DNA of 64,000 nucleotides from Shinella sp. WSJ-2. GTDB taxonomy: Bacteria > Pseudomonadota > Alphaproteobacteria > Rhizobiales > Rhizobiaceae. The notes beneath the pieces were generated by a model. It made no database searches, was not told the origin of the DNA, and saw only the letters and a program-made list of their open reading frames with translations. Position numbers and translations under genes: made by a program. This document shows positions 9,837-18,403 of the stretch, one piece after another. Numbering within the stretch: position 1 is the stretch's first letter; each line of letters begins with the position of its first letter. Location of the stretch: the NCBI RefSeq assembly GCF_003432075.1, contig NZ_QWBU01000002.1:124001-188000 (forward strand). The letters are read 5' to 3'.

Positions 9837-10975
9837 TGAGTGCCGTGACGGATGCAAAGCCGGTCGCACCCCCGCGCAAGGGGCTGCTCAACCCGACCAA
9901 TCTGCGGCGCTGGGAGAATTTCAAGGCGAACCGGCGCGGCTACTGGTCGCTGTGGATCTTCCTGGTCATCTTCGTGCTGTCGCTCTTTGCCGAGGGTATC
10001 GCCAACGACCGGCCGATCATCGCCTCCTACAAGGGCGAGCTGCTCTTCCCGGTCGTGGTCGATTACCCCGAGGAAAAGTTCGGCGGCTTCCTGGCCGAGA
10101 CCGATTACCGCTCGGATTTCATTCAGGAAGAGGTCAACGCCAACGGCTGGATGATCTGGCCGCCGATCCGCTATTCCTACAGCTCGACCAATTCGAACAT
10201 CCCGCATTCCGCCCCGACGAAACCCTTCTGGCTGATGTCGAAGGAAGAGCGTTGCGCCGGTTATCCCGGCGGCGTGAACGATCCGAACTGCACGATCAGC
10301 AATCTCAACTGGCTCGGCACCGACGACCAGGCGCGCGACGTGCTCGCCCGCGCCATCTACGGTTTCCGCATCTCGGTTCTGTTCGGTCTGGCGCTCACCA
10401 TCGCTTCGGCCATTGTCGGCGTGACGGCCGGGGCCGTGCAGGGATATTTCGGGGGCTGGACCGACCTTCTGATGCAGCGCTTCATCGAGATCTGGTCGTC
10501 GATGCCGGTGCTCTACATCCTGCTCATCATCGCCGCGATCCTGCCGCCCGGCTTCTGGATCCTGCTCGGCATCATGCTCTTGTTCTCCTGGGTCGGCTTC
10601 GTCGGCGTGGTGCGTGCGGAATTCCTGCGCGCCCGCAATTTCGAATATGTCCGGGCCGCGCGCGCGCTCGGCGTCGGCAATGCCACGATCATGTACCGGC
10701 ACCTTTTGCCGAACGCGATGGTGGCGACGCTGACCTTCCTGCCCTTCATTCTCTCGGGCTCGATCACCACGCTCACCTCGCTCGACTTCTTAGGGTTTGG
10801 CATGCCGCCGGGCTCGCCGTCACTGGGCGAGTTGATCGCGCAGGGCAAGAACAATCTTCAGGCGCCGTGGCTCGGCATCACCGCCTTCGTCGTCATGTCC
10901 GTCATGTTGTCGCTTCTGATCTTCGTCGGTGAAGCGACGCGCGACGCCTTCGATCCGAGGAAGACCTTCCGGTGA
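9836..10975 (+). CDS. yejE: Peptide ABC transporter permease (YejE-like)
   Basis: Second permease, 379 residues, DppC/OppC class. A cytoplasmic N-terminus is followed by one helix at about 37-55, a long periplasmic stretch with two cysteines (around 138 and 148) and five helices in the C-terminal half. The coupling loop is ARALGVGNATIMYRHLLPNA near residue 280. The ATG overlaps the yejB stop codon, and the 3' end overlaps the yejF GTG start by four bases, so the subunits are translationally coupled. Confidence 0.93.
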   Translation: MSAVTDAKPVAPPRKGLLNPTNLRRWENFKANRRGYWSLWIFLVIFVLSLFAEGIANDRPIIASYKGELLFPVVVDYPEEKFGGFLAETDYRSDFIQEEVNANGWMIWPPIRYSYSSTNSNIPHSAPTKPFWLMSKEERCAGYPGGVNDPNCTISNLNWLGTDDQARDVLARAIYGFRISVLFGLALTIASAIVGVTAGAVQGYFGGWTDLLMQRFIEIWSSMPVLYILLIIAAILPPGFWILLGIMLLFSWVGFVGVVRAEFLRARNFEYVRAARALGVGNATIMYRHLLPNAMVATLTFLPFILSGSITTLTSLDFLGFGMPPGSPSLGELIAQGKNNLQAPWLGITAFVVMSVMLSLLIFVGEATRDAFDPRKTFR

Positions 10976-12606
10976 GCACACGCGAAATCCTCCTGTCCGT
11001 CAAAGACCTGTCGGTCGCCTTCCATCAGGGCGGCAAGACATCGCTCGCCGTCGACCACGTGTCCTTCGACATCCACCGCGGCGAGGTCGTGGCGCTGGTC
11101 GGTGAATCCGGTTCCGGCAAGTCGGTGACGGCGAACTCCATCCTGAAGCTCCTGCCCTATCCTGCCGCCAGCCACCCCTCGGGTGAGATCCGTTTCAACG
11201 GCAAGGACCTCTTGAACGCATCGGATGCGACGTTGCGCAATGTGCGCGGCAACGACATCACGATGATCTTCCAGGAGCCGATGACTTCGCTCAATCCGCT
11301 GCATTCGATCGAGCGGCAGATTGGTGAAATCCTCAAGCTGCACCAAGGTATCGAAGGCGTGGCCGCGCGGGCCAAAATCCTGGAGCTGCTCAATCAGGTC
11401 GGCATCCGCGAGCCGGAAAAGCGCCTCGCCGCCTATCCGCATGAACTTTCCGGCGGCCAGCGCCAGCGCGTCATGATCGCCATGGCGCTCGCCAACCGTC
11501 CCGAACTGCTGATCGCCGACGAACCGACGACGGCGCTCGACGTGACCGTCCAGGCGCAGATTCTCGAACTGCTGAAGAAACTCAAGGAAGAGCACGGCAT
11601 GTCCATGCTCTTCATCACTCACGACCTCGGCATCGTCAGGAAATTCGCCGACCGGGTCTGCGTGATGACCAAGGGCAAGATCGTCGAGACCGGCCCGGTC
11701 GAAGAGATCTTCTCCAACCCACAGCATGCCTATACACGCCACCTGCTTGCGTCAGAGCCGAAGGGCGAGCCGCGACAGGGCGATGCAAGCCAGCCCGTCA
11801 TCATCGAGGCCGACGACATCAAGGTCTGGTTCCCGATCAAGGCGGGTTTCATGCGCCGCGTCGTCGATCATGTGAAGGCCGTCGACGGCATCGACCTGAC
11901 GCTGCGCGCCGGCCACACGCTCGGCGTCGTCGGCGAATCCGGCTCCGGCAAGACGACGCTTGGTCTCGCGCTGACGCGGCTCATCGCCTCGCAGGGGCGT
12001 ATCGCCTTTATCGGGCAGGATATCGCCGGACACTCCTTCGCAGAAATGCGGCCGTTGCGCCGGCGCATGCAGATCGTCTTCCAGGACCCCTTCGGCTCGC
12101 TGTCGCCGCGCATGTCGGTGGCCGATATCGTCGCAGAGGGCCTGAAGATCCACGAGCCCGCGCTGTCGGAGGCCGAGCGCGACCATCGGGTGGCGTCGGC
12201 CCTTGAGGAAACCGGCCTCGACGCGTCGACCCGCTGGCGCTATCCGCACGAGTTTTCCGGCGGCCAGCGCCAGCGCATCGCGATTGCCCGCGCCATGGTG
12301 CTCAAACCCGAATTCGTCATGCTCGACGAGCCGACCTCCGCGCTCGACATGAGCGTGCAGGCGCAGGTGGTCGAGTTGCTGCGTGATCTCCAGGCCAAGC
12401 ACAATCTCGCCTATCTCTTCATTAGTCACGACCTCAAGGTTGTGCGGGCGCTCGCCAATGACATCATCGTCATGCGCGCCGGGCGCGTCGTGGAGAAGGG
12501 GCCGGCGAAAGACATCATCGAGCGTCCGACGGAGGCCTATACCAAGGCCCTCATGGCCGCCGCCTTCAATCTCGAAGCCGTCAGGGTCGAGAGCATCCAT
12601 CAGTAA
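10972..12606 (+). CDS. yejF: Peptide ABC transporter ATP-binding protein with two nucleotide-binding domains (YejF-like)
   Basis: A 544-residue fused ATPase that powers the Yej importer from the cytoplasmic face. Domain 1 has Walker A GESGSGKS at about 44-51, LSGGQRQR near 160 and DEPTTALD. Domain 2 has Walker A GESGSGKT near 322-329, FSGGQRQR near 425 and DEPTSALD. Each domain ends with an oligopeptide-transporter style C-terminal extension. The GTG start overlaps the yejE stop (GTGA). The fused two-domain layout replaces the separate DppD/DppF pair and is characteristic of YejF. Confidence 0.93.
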   Translation: MSTREILLSVKDLSVAFHQGGKTSLAVDHVSFDIHRGEVVALVGESGSGKSVTANSILKLLPYPAASHPSGEIRFNGKDLLNASDATLRNVRGNDITMIFQEPMTSLNPLHSIERQIGEILKLHQGIEGVAARAKILELLNQVGIREPEKRLAAYPHELSGGQRQRVMIAMALANRPELLIADEPTTALDVTVQAQILELLKKLKEEHGMSMLFITHDLGIVRKFADRVCVMTKGKIVETGPVEEIFSNPQHAYTRHLLASEPKGEPRQGDASQPVIIEADDIKVWFPIKAGFMRRVVDHVKAVDGIDLTLRAGHTLGVVGESGSGKTTLGLALTRLIASQGRIAFIGQDIAGHSFAEMRPLRRRMQIVFQDPFGSLSPRMSVADIVAEGLKIHEPALSEAERDHRVASALEETGLDASTRWRYPHEFSGGQRQRIAIARAMVLKPEFVMLDEPTSALDMSVQAQVVELLRDLQAKHNLAYLFISHDLKVVRALANDIIVMRAGRVVEKGPAKDIIERPTEAYTKALMAAAFNLEAVRVESIHQ

Positions 12607-12624
12607 GCCAAGAAGAGACTGCCC

Positions 12625-13578
12625 ATGAAAAGCCCTGTGATCATCGATCTGAAATTCGATCAGGAGGAGGTCGCGGCGGCGTTGAAGGGAGCCTTTCCGG
12701 ATCGCGAGGTCATCAACCTGCTGCATCCGGGCAATCGCAAGCGCGATCTCTCCGGCATCGACTATGCCGTGGTCTGGAAGCCGGGCGCCGATCTCTTTTC
12801 GCGGGCGAAGGATCTGAAGGTCGTGTTTTCCGGCGGCGCGGGGGTCGATCACGTGCTGACGCTGCCGGGCCTGCCGGATGTGCCGCTCGTCCGCTTCGTC
12901 GACGAGACGCTGACGACCCGCATGAGCGAGTGGGTGGTCATGCAATGCCTCCTGCACATGCGCCAGCACCGGCTTTACGAGGCGCAGCGCGACAAGCGCA
13001 TCTGGCGCGAGCTTTCCCAGCCCGAGGCCAAGGATTTCACCGTCGGTATCATGGGCTTCGGCGTGTTGGGCCAGGATGCGGCGAAAAAGCTGAAGACGAT
13101 CGGTTTCAACGTCATCGGCTGGTCGAAGAGCGGCCGCAAGGTCGAGGGTTTCGAGACTTTTGGCGATAGCGGCCTCGATGTCTTCCTCGGCAGGAGCGAT
13201 ATTATCGTCGGCCTGCTGCCGCTGACGCCGGACACGAAGGGCATCTTCAACACCGGTCTCTTCACGCGCCTCAGCCGCAATGGGCCGTTCGGCGCGCCCG
13301 TCTTCATCAATGCCGGCCGCGGCGGCAGCCAGGTCGAGGCCGATATCCTCGCGAGCCTCAACGACGGCACGCTCCATGGCGCCTCGCTCGATGTCTTCGA
13401 GCAGGAGCCGCTGCCGCTCGAAAGCCCGCTCTGGTCGATGGACAAGGCCTTCCTGACGCCGCATGCCGCCGCCGCCTCGGATGTCGCAGCGCTTTTCCGC
13501 CATGTCGAACAGCAGATCGCGCGTCTCGAAAGCGGCAAGCCGCTCGAACACCTCGTCGATCGCAACGCAGGCTATTAA
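12625..13578 (+). CDS. ghrA: D-2-hydroxyacid dehydrogenase, glyoxylate/hydroxypyruvate reductase GhrA-like
   Basis: NAD(P)H-dependent cytoplasmic reductase of 2-oxoacids, by similarity glyoxylate and hydroxypyruvate. The 317-residue protein has the dinucleotide fold GFGVLG at 144-149 and the catalytic triad R232 (NAGRGG), E261 (DVFEQEPLP) and H280 (TPHAAA). The shortened N-terminal domain and the DVFEQEPLP motif favour GhrA over the longer SerA or PdxB types. It starts 18 bp after yejF and may be read through from the importer operon. It converges with the NlpC/P60 gene, with only 2 bp between stop codons. Confidence 0.82.
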   Translation: MKSPVIIDLKFDQEEVAAALKGAFPDREVINLLHPGNRKRDLSGIDYAVVWKPGADLFSRAKDLKVVFSGGAGVDHVLTLPGLPDVPLVRFVDETLTTRMSEWVVMQCLLHMRQHRLYEAQRDKRIWRELSQPEAKDFTVGIMGFGVLGQDAAKKLKTIGFNVIGWSKSGRKVEGFETFGDSGLDVFLGRSDIIVGLLPLTPDTKGIFNTGLFTRLSRNGPFGAPVFINAGRGGSQVEADILASLNDGTLHGASLDVFEQEPLPLESPLWSMDKAFLTPHAAAASDVAALFRHVEQQIARLESGKPLEHLVDRNAGY

Positions 13579-13580
13579 GA

Positions 13581-14435
13581 TCAGGGTCGGCGGTAGCCCG
13601 TTGGCCGCTCGTAGAGCCAGCCGATCCGCTCGATGGCGGCATCCAGCCCTTCGCGCGCCACGCTCATCGTGTGGCCGTTGGCGTGGAGGATGGTCGCATC
13701 GTCTTCCATGATCGCCACATGGCCCTTCCAGAAGACGAGGTCGCCGCGGCGCAGCTCTTCGCGGCTGATCGGCGTGCCGAGGCCGGCGGCCTGCATGTCG
13801 GAATCGCGGGGGGCCGTGCGGCCGGCCATCATCATCGAGAGCTGCACCAGCGCCGAGCAGTCGAGCCCGAAGCCGGACCGGCCGCCCCAGAGATAGGGCG
13901 CTTCGAGGAAGCGGATGGCGATGGCGACATAGTCGTCGCTCGCGGCCTCTCCAATGGGCAGGCAATGGCCGGCGACGACGGATTGACCGCTCGTCAGCGT
14001 CAGGTAACGCGTGCCACGCGTTTCGCTCTCGCCGACGACCGTTAGCCGGCTTCCGATCGAAAGCGCGAAGGCGGCGGGCGTTCGAAGATCCGCCCCGCTA
14101 TAGGCGAAGGTGCGGGGCACCGCGACGATGTGGGTTGGGGGGGGCACCTCCGAGGATAGCGCATCCTCTTCGATATAGCCGACATATCCGTCGAAGCCCG
14201 ATTTCACCCAGGCCCAGCCGTCTGCCCGGTCGAGCACCTGCACGGCCTCGCCGAACAGCACCTGCGTGTCGATGCCGGCAGCAGCATCCGGCCGGGGCCG
14301 GAGCGATGCGACGGGCACGGCGACATGGGCGGGCGTGCCGGACACGTAATGCGGCGCTTCCACACTGCCGCGCAGCGCCTCTTCGGCGAGGTCGGGACGA
14401 TAGGCGTTGAGGCGGCGGTCGGGCAGGGCGTTCAT
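13581..14435 (-). CDS. NlpC/P60 (C40) peptidase with N-terminal SH3-like domains
   Basis: A 284-residue putative peptidoglycan peptide hydrolase. The first half (about 35-160) looks like two bacterial SH3 modules that bind the wall. The C-terminal half is the cysteine peptidase domain with catalytic C193 in GFGLDCSALVQL and histidine H239 in the GHVAIM block, then the HANGH segment near 251-255. No signal peptide is visible, so either export is non-classical or the enzyme recycles wall peptides in the cytoplasm, as dipeptidyl-peptidase VI does. It starts 7 bp after the marR-like gene stop, so the two form a regulator-enzyme pair. Confidence 0.85.
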   Translation of the reverse strand: MNALPDRRLNAYRPDLAEEALRGSVEAPHYVSGTPAHVAVPVASLRPRPDAAAGIDTQVLFGEAVQVLDRADGWAWVKSGFDGYVGYIEEDALSSEVPPPTHIVAVPRTFAYSGADLRTPAAFALSIGSRLTVVGESETRGTRYLTLTSGQSVVAGHCLPIGEAASDDYVAIAIRFLEAPYLWGGRSGFGLDCSALVQLSMMMAGRTAPRDSDMQAAGLGTPISREELRRGDLVFWKGHVAIMEDDATILHANGHTMSVAREGLDAAIERIGWLYERPTGYRRP

Positions 14436-14442
14436 GGGCGTC

Positions 14443-14793
14443 TCACGGAACGAGCGTATGGCCCCTGGCGATGATGAGGTCGCCGAGCCGTTCGAGATAA
14501 AGCGCACCGTCCACGGTGCGCTTGATGATGACATTGCGGCGATCGCGGTCGTCGCGCATGCGGGTAACGAGACCCTGTTCGCCCATCGTGTCAAGAGCGC
14601 GCGTAATGACGGGCTTGGTCACGCCGAGCTTGGCGGCAAGCCCGCGCACAGTGTGCGGCGGCGGCACGAGGTAGATTTCGAGCAGGATGGCGAGCTGGCG
14701 CAGCGTCAGATCGCGGCCATCCGCATGCACCTGCTGCATGGTCACCTCGTGCCAGAGGCCGAGTGCCTGCGATGGGGTCAAGTCTACCGGCAC
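14443..14793 (-). CDS. MarR-family transcriptional regulator
   Basis: A 116-residue winged helix-turn-helix protein. The recognition helix region is VRGLAAKLGVTKPVITRALDTM (about 48-70), followed by the wing RDDRDRRNV with the conserved D-x-R pattern of MarR proteins. It begins at a GTG with GGAGG four bases upstream. It is unusually tightly coupled to an NlpC/P60 peptidase gene (7-bp gap). The likely target is its own promoter, where an inverted repeat lies about 70-85 bp upstream. Effector unknown. Confidence 0.8.
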   Translation of the reverse strand: MPVDLTPSQALGLWHEVTMQQVHADGRDLTLRQLAILLEIYLVPPPHTVRGLAAKLGVTKPVITRALDTMGEQGLVTRMRDDRDRRNVIIKRTVDGALYLERLGDLIIARGHTLVP

Positions 14794-14861
14794 GGCGCCT
14801 CCGGGGATCAGCCTGTCCGCCCGGCGAAAGGGCGGCTCAGGCTTTTGTCCCGCATTTGCGT

Positions 14862-14879
14862 TAGCGTTTCGTTACGCTA
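14862..14879. promoter_or_regulatory. Inverted repeat upstream of the marR-like gene, candidate operator
   Basis: TAGCG at 14862-14866 and CGCTA at 14875-14879 are separated by 8 bases. MarR proteins commonly bind short palindromes of this size in their own promoter. Assignment is by position only. Confidence 0.35.
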
Positions 14880-14912
14880 CCGTACCGGTTCTCGAAACGG
14901 AAGTTTTTGAAT

Positions 14913-14961
14913 GCCGCAATTGCGGACGCAAAACCACTTCGCACTTTTGCTGCAATTGCTA
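14913..14961 (-). repeat. Palindromic intergenic repeat, copy 1
   Basis: On the minus strand the element reads GCAATTGC, A, GCAAAA, an 11-base loop, TTTTGC, GTCC, GCAATTGC, so it folds into a two-part stem. It begins at the TAG stop of the aminopeptidase gene and overlaps it. A second copy lies at 41366-41409. This type of short palindrome is scattered in rhizobial genomes (RIME-like or related families); which named family it belongs to was not checked. Confidence 0.7.
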
Positions 14962-16350
14962 GGCGGTGACCGTGCGCAGGTGGTGATAGAGCGCGCGAAT
15001 GGCCTGCGCCTCGCCGCCGACGGGCGAATGTGGCCGTTCGGCCTGCGCCCAGGCATAGATATCGAAATGCGCCCAGTGCTTGTTGCGCGTGACGAAACGC
15101 TTCAGGAAGAGCGCCGCCGTGATCGAGCCCGCCATCCCGCCCGAGGGGGCGTTGGTGAGATCGGCGATGCGGGCGGAGACGTCCTTGTCATAGCCCATAT
15201 AGAGCGGCATGCGCCATAGCGGGTCGTCCACCGTGAGGCTGGCTTCGGTGAGATCCTGCGCCAGATCCTCGTCGTCGGTGAAGAAGGGTGGCAGGTCGGG
15301 GCCAAGCGCTACGCGGGCAGCGCCCGTCAACGTCGCCATGTCGACGATCAGGTCGGCTTCTTCCTCGTCGGCATAGGCCAGTGCATCGGCCAGAATCAGC
15401 CGGCCCTCGGCGTCGGTATTGTCGATCTGGACGGTCAGGCCCTTGCGGCTCTTGTAGATATCGCCGGGGCGGAAGGCATTGGAGGAGATCGAATTCTCGA
15501 CAACGGGCACCAGCACGCGCAGGTCCACCTTCAGCCTGGCGTCCATGATCATCAGCGCGAGGCCCATGACATTGGCGGCACCGCCCATATCCTTCTTCAT
15601 CAGCAGCATGGAGGCGGCCGGCTTGATGTCGAGACCGCCGGTGTCGAAGGTCACACCCTTGCCGACCAGCGTCACGCGCTTGTGGCCCTTCTTGCCCCAG
15701 CGCAGTTCGAGCAGGCGCGGCGCCTGTTCGGAGGCGCGTCCGACCGTATGCACGAGCGGGAAATTCTCCTTGAGCAGGTCGTCGCCCGAGATGACCGAGA
15801 CCTTCGCCTTGTAGTGTTCGCCGAGCCCGCGGAAAACATCCTCCAGCGCGTCCGGGCCCATATCGTTGGTGGGCGTGTTGATCAGGTCGCGGGCGAGGAA
15901 CACGCCGGCCAGCTGGCGCTTGATGTCGGTGGCGTCGGCGTCATTCGGAATGAGCAGCTTCGGCGCCTCGGAAACGGAGGCCTTGTAACGTTCGAAACGG
16001 TAGCTGCCGAGGCCGTAGCCGAGCGCCAGGCGGTTTGCCGTCAGCGGCGCCGTCTCGACATGCCAGTCGCCGGCGGGCAATGCACGGGCGAGCTTTCCTG
16101 TCAGAAAGGGGGCGTCGGACGGGTTCTTGCCCAGCCCGAACAGCGCGCCGCCGAGATGACCGTCCGCTGTCGGCACCATCAGCAGTGCGCCGGATTCCGC
16201 CTTGAAGCCCGCTCTCTTCGCCCAGTCCAGCGCGATCGGATCGATCGTGCCGGTCTCGATATGCGCCGGCGTGATCGCAAAGATCGGCAAGGTCTTCCCG
16301 TTCTTCGTGTTGAAGGGAGAGGGCCGGTCGATGAACTGGAAGGGGGCCAT
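14959..16350 (-). CDS. Leucyl aminopeptidase family protein (M17)
   Basis: A 463-residue cytoplasmic two-metal aminopeptidase that removes N-terminal residues from peptides. The C-terminal catalytic domain has KGVTFDTGGLDIKP near 240-255 and the family signature NTDAEGRLILADAL near 320-333. The N-terminal domain is variable. The sequence is closer to the PepB/alphaproteobacterial leucyl aminopeptidase group than to the 500-residue PepA that also binds DNA, so I give no symbol. The ATG at 16350 has AAAGG about 6 bases upstream; a TTG at 16386 would add 12 residues. Its stop codon is part of a palindromic repeat. Confidence 0.9.
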   Translation of the reverse strand: MAPFQFIDRPSPFNTKNGKTLPIFAITPAHIETGTIDPIALDWAKRAGFKAESGALLMVPTADGHLGGALFGLGKNPSDAPFLTGKLARALPAGDWHVETAPLTANRLALGYGLGSYRFERYKASVSEAPKLLIPNDADATDIKRQLAGVFLARDLINTPTNDMGPDALEDVFRGLGEHYKAKVSVISGDDLLKENFPLVHTVGRASEQAPRLLELRWGKKGHKRVTLVGKGVTFDTGGLDIKPAASMLLMKKDMGGAANVMGLALMIMDARLKVDLRVLVPVVENSISSNAFRPGDIYKSRKGLTVQIDNTDAEGRLILADALAYADEEEADLIVDMATLTGAARVALGPDLPPFFTDDEDLAQDLTEASLTVDDPLWRMPLYMGYDKDVSARIADLTNAPSGGMAGSITAALFLKRFVTRNKHWAHFDIYAWAQAERPHSPVGGEAQAIRALYHHLRTVTA

Positions 16351-16386
16351 GGGGAACCTTTGGAGTAAGCCGCGAGAATCGGCCAA

Positions 16387-16413
16387 TTAACAATCTGTTA
16401 GGGTTAACAGATT
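16387..16413. promoter_or_regulatory. CtrA-like site overlapping a perfect 9-bp inverted repeat (pepA/tadD divergent region)
   Basis: TTAA at 16387-16390, seven bases, then TTAG at 16398-16401 matches the CtrA consensus TTAA-N7-TTAA in 7 of 8 positions. The same stretch holds AATCTGTTA (16392-16400), GGGT, TAACAGATT (16405-16413), a perfect palindrome. It lies 74-100 bp upstream of tadD and 37-63 bp upstream of the aminopeptidase start. Binding is inferred, not shown. Confidence 0.4.
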
Positions 16414-16486
16414 ATTGCTGGTGCGGAGATTGCGGCGTGATTCTGAACCGCCGCGTCATGCGGAAAAATCGCTTCGGGGACTGATC

Positions 16487-17302
16487 ATGACCGCTTACCG
16501 CACGCGTTCGTCACTTCGCAAAGGGCTCCTGAGGGGCGCCGCCCTTCTCGCCATCACCGTGGCGGTGGCTGGCTGTGCCGGCGGAAAGAGCAACCTCACC
16601 ACCGGCTCCATTTCGCGCAGCGGAAAGCCCATCGACCAGATGAACGCGACGGAACTTCGCGGTGCCGCCGACAGCATCGGCCAAGCCTATGCGAAGAACC
16701 CGAAGGACCGCAATATCGGCCTCAACTACGCCAATGTGCTGCGCATGAACGGGCGCAACGATCAGGCGCTCGCTGTCATGCAGCAAGTCGCCATCAATTT
16801 CCCGAGCGACCGCGACGTGCTCGCAGCCTACGGCAAGGCGCAGGCCGCCGCCGGCCAGCTGGAGCAGGCACTGAACACCATTGGACGTGCCCAGACTCCC
16901 GACCGGCCCGACTGGCGGCTGAAATCGGCCGAAGGGGCGATCCTCGACCAACTCGGCCGCTCTGGCGAGGCACGCCAGCGCTACCGCGAAGCGCTCGACA
17001 TAAACCAGAACGAGCCCTCGGTGCTCTCAAATCTCGGCATGTCCTACCTGCTTTCGAAAGATCTGAAGACGGCGGAAACCTATCTGCGTTCCGCCTCCTC
17101 GCAACCCGGCGCCGACAGCAGCGTGCGCCAGAACCTGGCGCTCACCATCGGCCTGCAGGGCCGCTTCCAGGAAGCGGAAAATATCGCGCGGCAGGAACTG
17201 ACCGCCGAGCAGGCGGAAGCCAATGTGAAATATCTGCGCGCCATGCTCGCCCAGCAGAATTCCTGGAAAAAGCTCGCCGCCGACGACAACGGTACGAATT
17301 GA
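16487..17302 (+). CDS. tadD: Flp pilus assembly TPR lipoprotein TadD
   Basis: A 271-residue lipoprotein with lipobox VAGC (lipidated C30) after a basic N-terminus and a hydrophobic helix. The rest is built of tetratricopeptide repeats (for example GLNYANVLRMNGRNDQALA and YREALDINQNEPSVLSNLG). TadD acts as an outer-membrane pilotin-like factor for Tad secretin assembly. The start at 16487 places the signal peptide at the N-terminus; an upstream in-frame extension has no signal character. It is transcribed toward tadC, and the two converge at a strong terminator. Confidence 0.88.
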   Translation: MTAYRTRSSLRKGLLRGAALLAITVAVAGCAGGKSNLTTGSISRSGKPIDQMNATELRGAADSIGQAYAKNPKDRNIGLNYANVLRMNGRNDQALAVMQQVAINFPSDRDVLAAYGKAQAAAGQLEQALNTIGRAQTPDRPDWRLKSAEGAILDQLGRSGEARQRYREALDINQNEPSVLSNLGMSYLLSKDLKTAETYLRSASSQPGADSSVRQNLALTIGLQGRFQEAENIARQELTAEQAEANVKYLRAMLAQQNSWKKLAADDNGTN

Positions 17303-17349
17303 GAACCGGATATCGACCTTTCGAATAGTCCCTCCCAAGGACGCCTTCG

Positions 17350-17389
17350 CCCCGGCAGGATTTTTTCCTGACCGGGGTGTTTTCTTTTT
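17350..17389 (+). terminator. Intrinsic terminator after tadD
   Basis: CCCCGG-CAGG at 17350-17359 pairs with CCTG-A-CCGGGG at 17367-17377, followed by TGTTTTCTTTTT. It is strong on the plus strand. The minus strand lacks a T-run, so it should not end tadC transcription efficiently. Confidence 0.85.
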
Positions 17390-17406
17390 GGAGGGCGGGA
17401 AAGCCG

Positions 17407-18393
17407 TTACTTGAAGGTGTCGGAAACCTGGATGCCGGCGGGGCCGAGAATGACGGCGACCAGCACGGGCAGGAAGAACAGGATCATCGGCACGGTGAGC
17501 TTCGGCGGCAGGGCGGCCGCCTTCTTTTCCGCTTCGTTCATGCGCTGGTCGCGGCATTCCTGGGCTAGCACGCGCAGCGCCTGGGCGAGCGGCGTTCCGT
17601 AGCGTTCGGCCTGGATAAGCGCCTGCCCGACGGCCTTGACCGTATCGAGGCCGATGCGGGTGCCGAGGTTTTCATAGGCCGCACGCCGCTCTTGCAGGAA
17701 CGAGAGCTCGGCGGTGGTAAGCACCAGCTCCTCGGCCAGTTCGGGCGAGGCCATGGCGATCTCGTCTGCCACGCGCTTGAAGGCGACCTCGATGGAAATA
17801 CCCGATTCCACACAGATCAGCATGAGGTCGAGCGCATCCGGCCAGGCCCGGCGGATCGAGCTCTGTCGCTTGTTGATCTTGTTCGTAATGAAGATGTTCG
17901 GCGCATAGAAGCCGAGATAGGCGCTGAGAAGGGCCGCCAGAAGCCGCATGAAGAACGGTTTTTCGCCGAGATAGCCGAGATAGAAGATGTAGAAGGCGCC
18001 GACGGCTCCGAAGACGAAGGGCAGCGCGAAGCGGGCGAACAGGAAGATATTGAGGGCGTTCTGCGAGCGGTAGCCGGCCTGGCGCAGTCGGTTCATCGTG
18101 TTGGCGTCGACGAGTGCCTCGCGCAGGTTCAGCCGCTCGACGATCTGGCGGACCGAAGTGTTGTGCTGGGTGCGCAGCGAAGCCTTGCTCGCGACGGCTT
18201 CCGCATTCAGGCGGGCACGTTCGCGGGCGCGCATCTGCTCGCGCTCAAGTGCCACCGATTTCATGCGCTTGTCGAGATCGCCGCGGTCGAGATAAGGCGC
18301 GGCCAACGTGTAAACGGTCGCGAGCACCGCCATCATGACAAAGGCCGGCAGCAGAACGGTCGGGTCGGTGAGGGTGCTGACGAGTCCGGACAT
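17407..18393 (-). CDS. tadC: Flp pilus inner-membrane platform protein TadC
   Basis: A 328-residue GspF-type integral membrane protein. One helix lies near the N-terminus (10-30), two helices at about 110-155, the T2SSF domain follows (DALDLMLICVESGISIEVAFKRVA around 190-215), and a C-terminal helix (LTVPMILFFLPVLVAVILG) closes it. With TadB it forms the inner-membrane platform that the CpaF ATPase drives. It is the last gene of the cpaB-tadC run, 10 bp after tadB. Confidence 0.92.
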   Translation of the reverse strand: MSGLVSTLTDPTVLLPAFVMMAVLATVYTLAAPYLDRGDLDKRMKSVALEREQMRARERARLNAEAVASKASLRTQHNTSVRQIVERLNLREALVDANTMNRLRQAGYRSQNALNIFLFARFALPFVFGAVGAFYIFYLGYLGEKPFFMRLLAALLSAYLGFYAPNIFITNKINKRQSSIRRAWPDALDLMLICVESGISIEVAFKRVADEIAMASPELAEELVLTTAELSFLQERRAAYENLGTRIGLDTVKAVGQALIQAERYGTPLAQALRVLAQECRDQRMNEAEKKAAALPPKLTVPMILFFLPVLVAVILGPAGIQVSDTFK

Positions 18394-18403
18394 GCCTGCA
18401 CTC

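Noticed and set aside
11752-13965. 737-codon minus-strand open frame opposite yejF and the GhrA-like gene
   Set aside because: It is antisense to two genes with clear family motifs. Its product is Arg/Asp/His-rich without domain patterns, typical of mirror frames in high-GC DNA.
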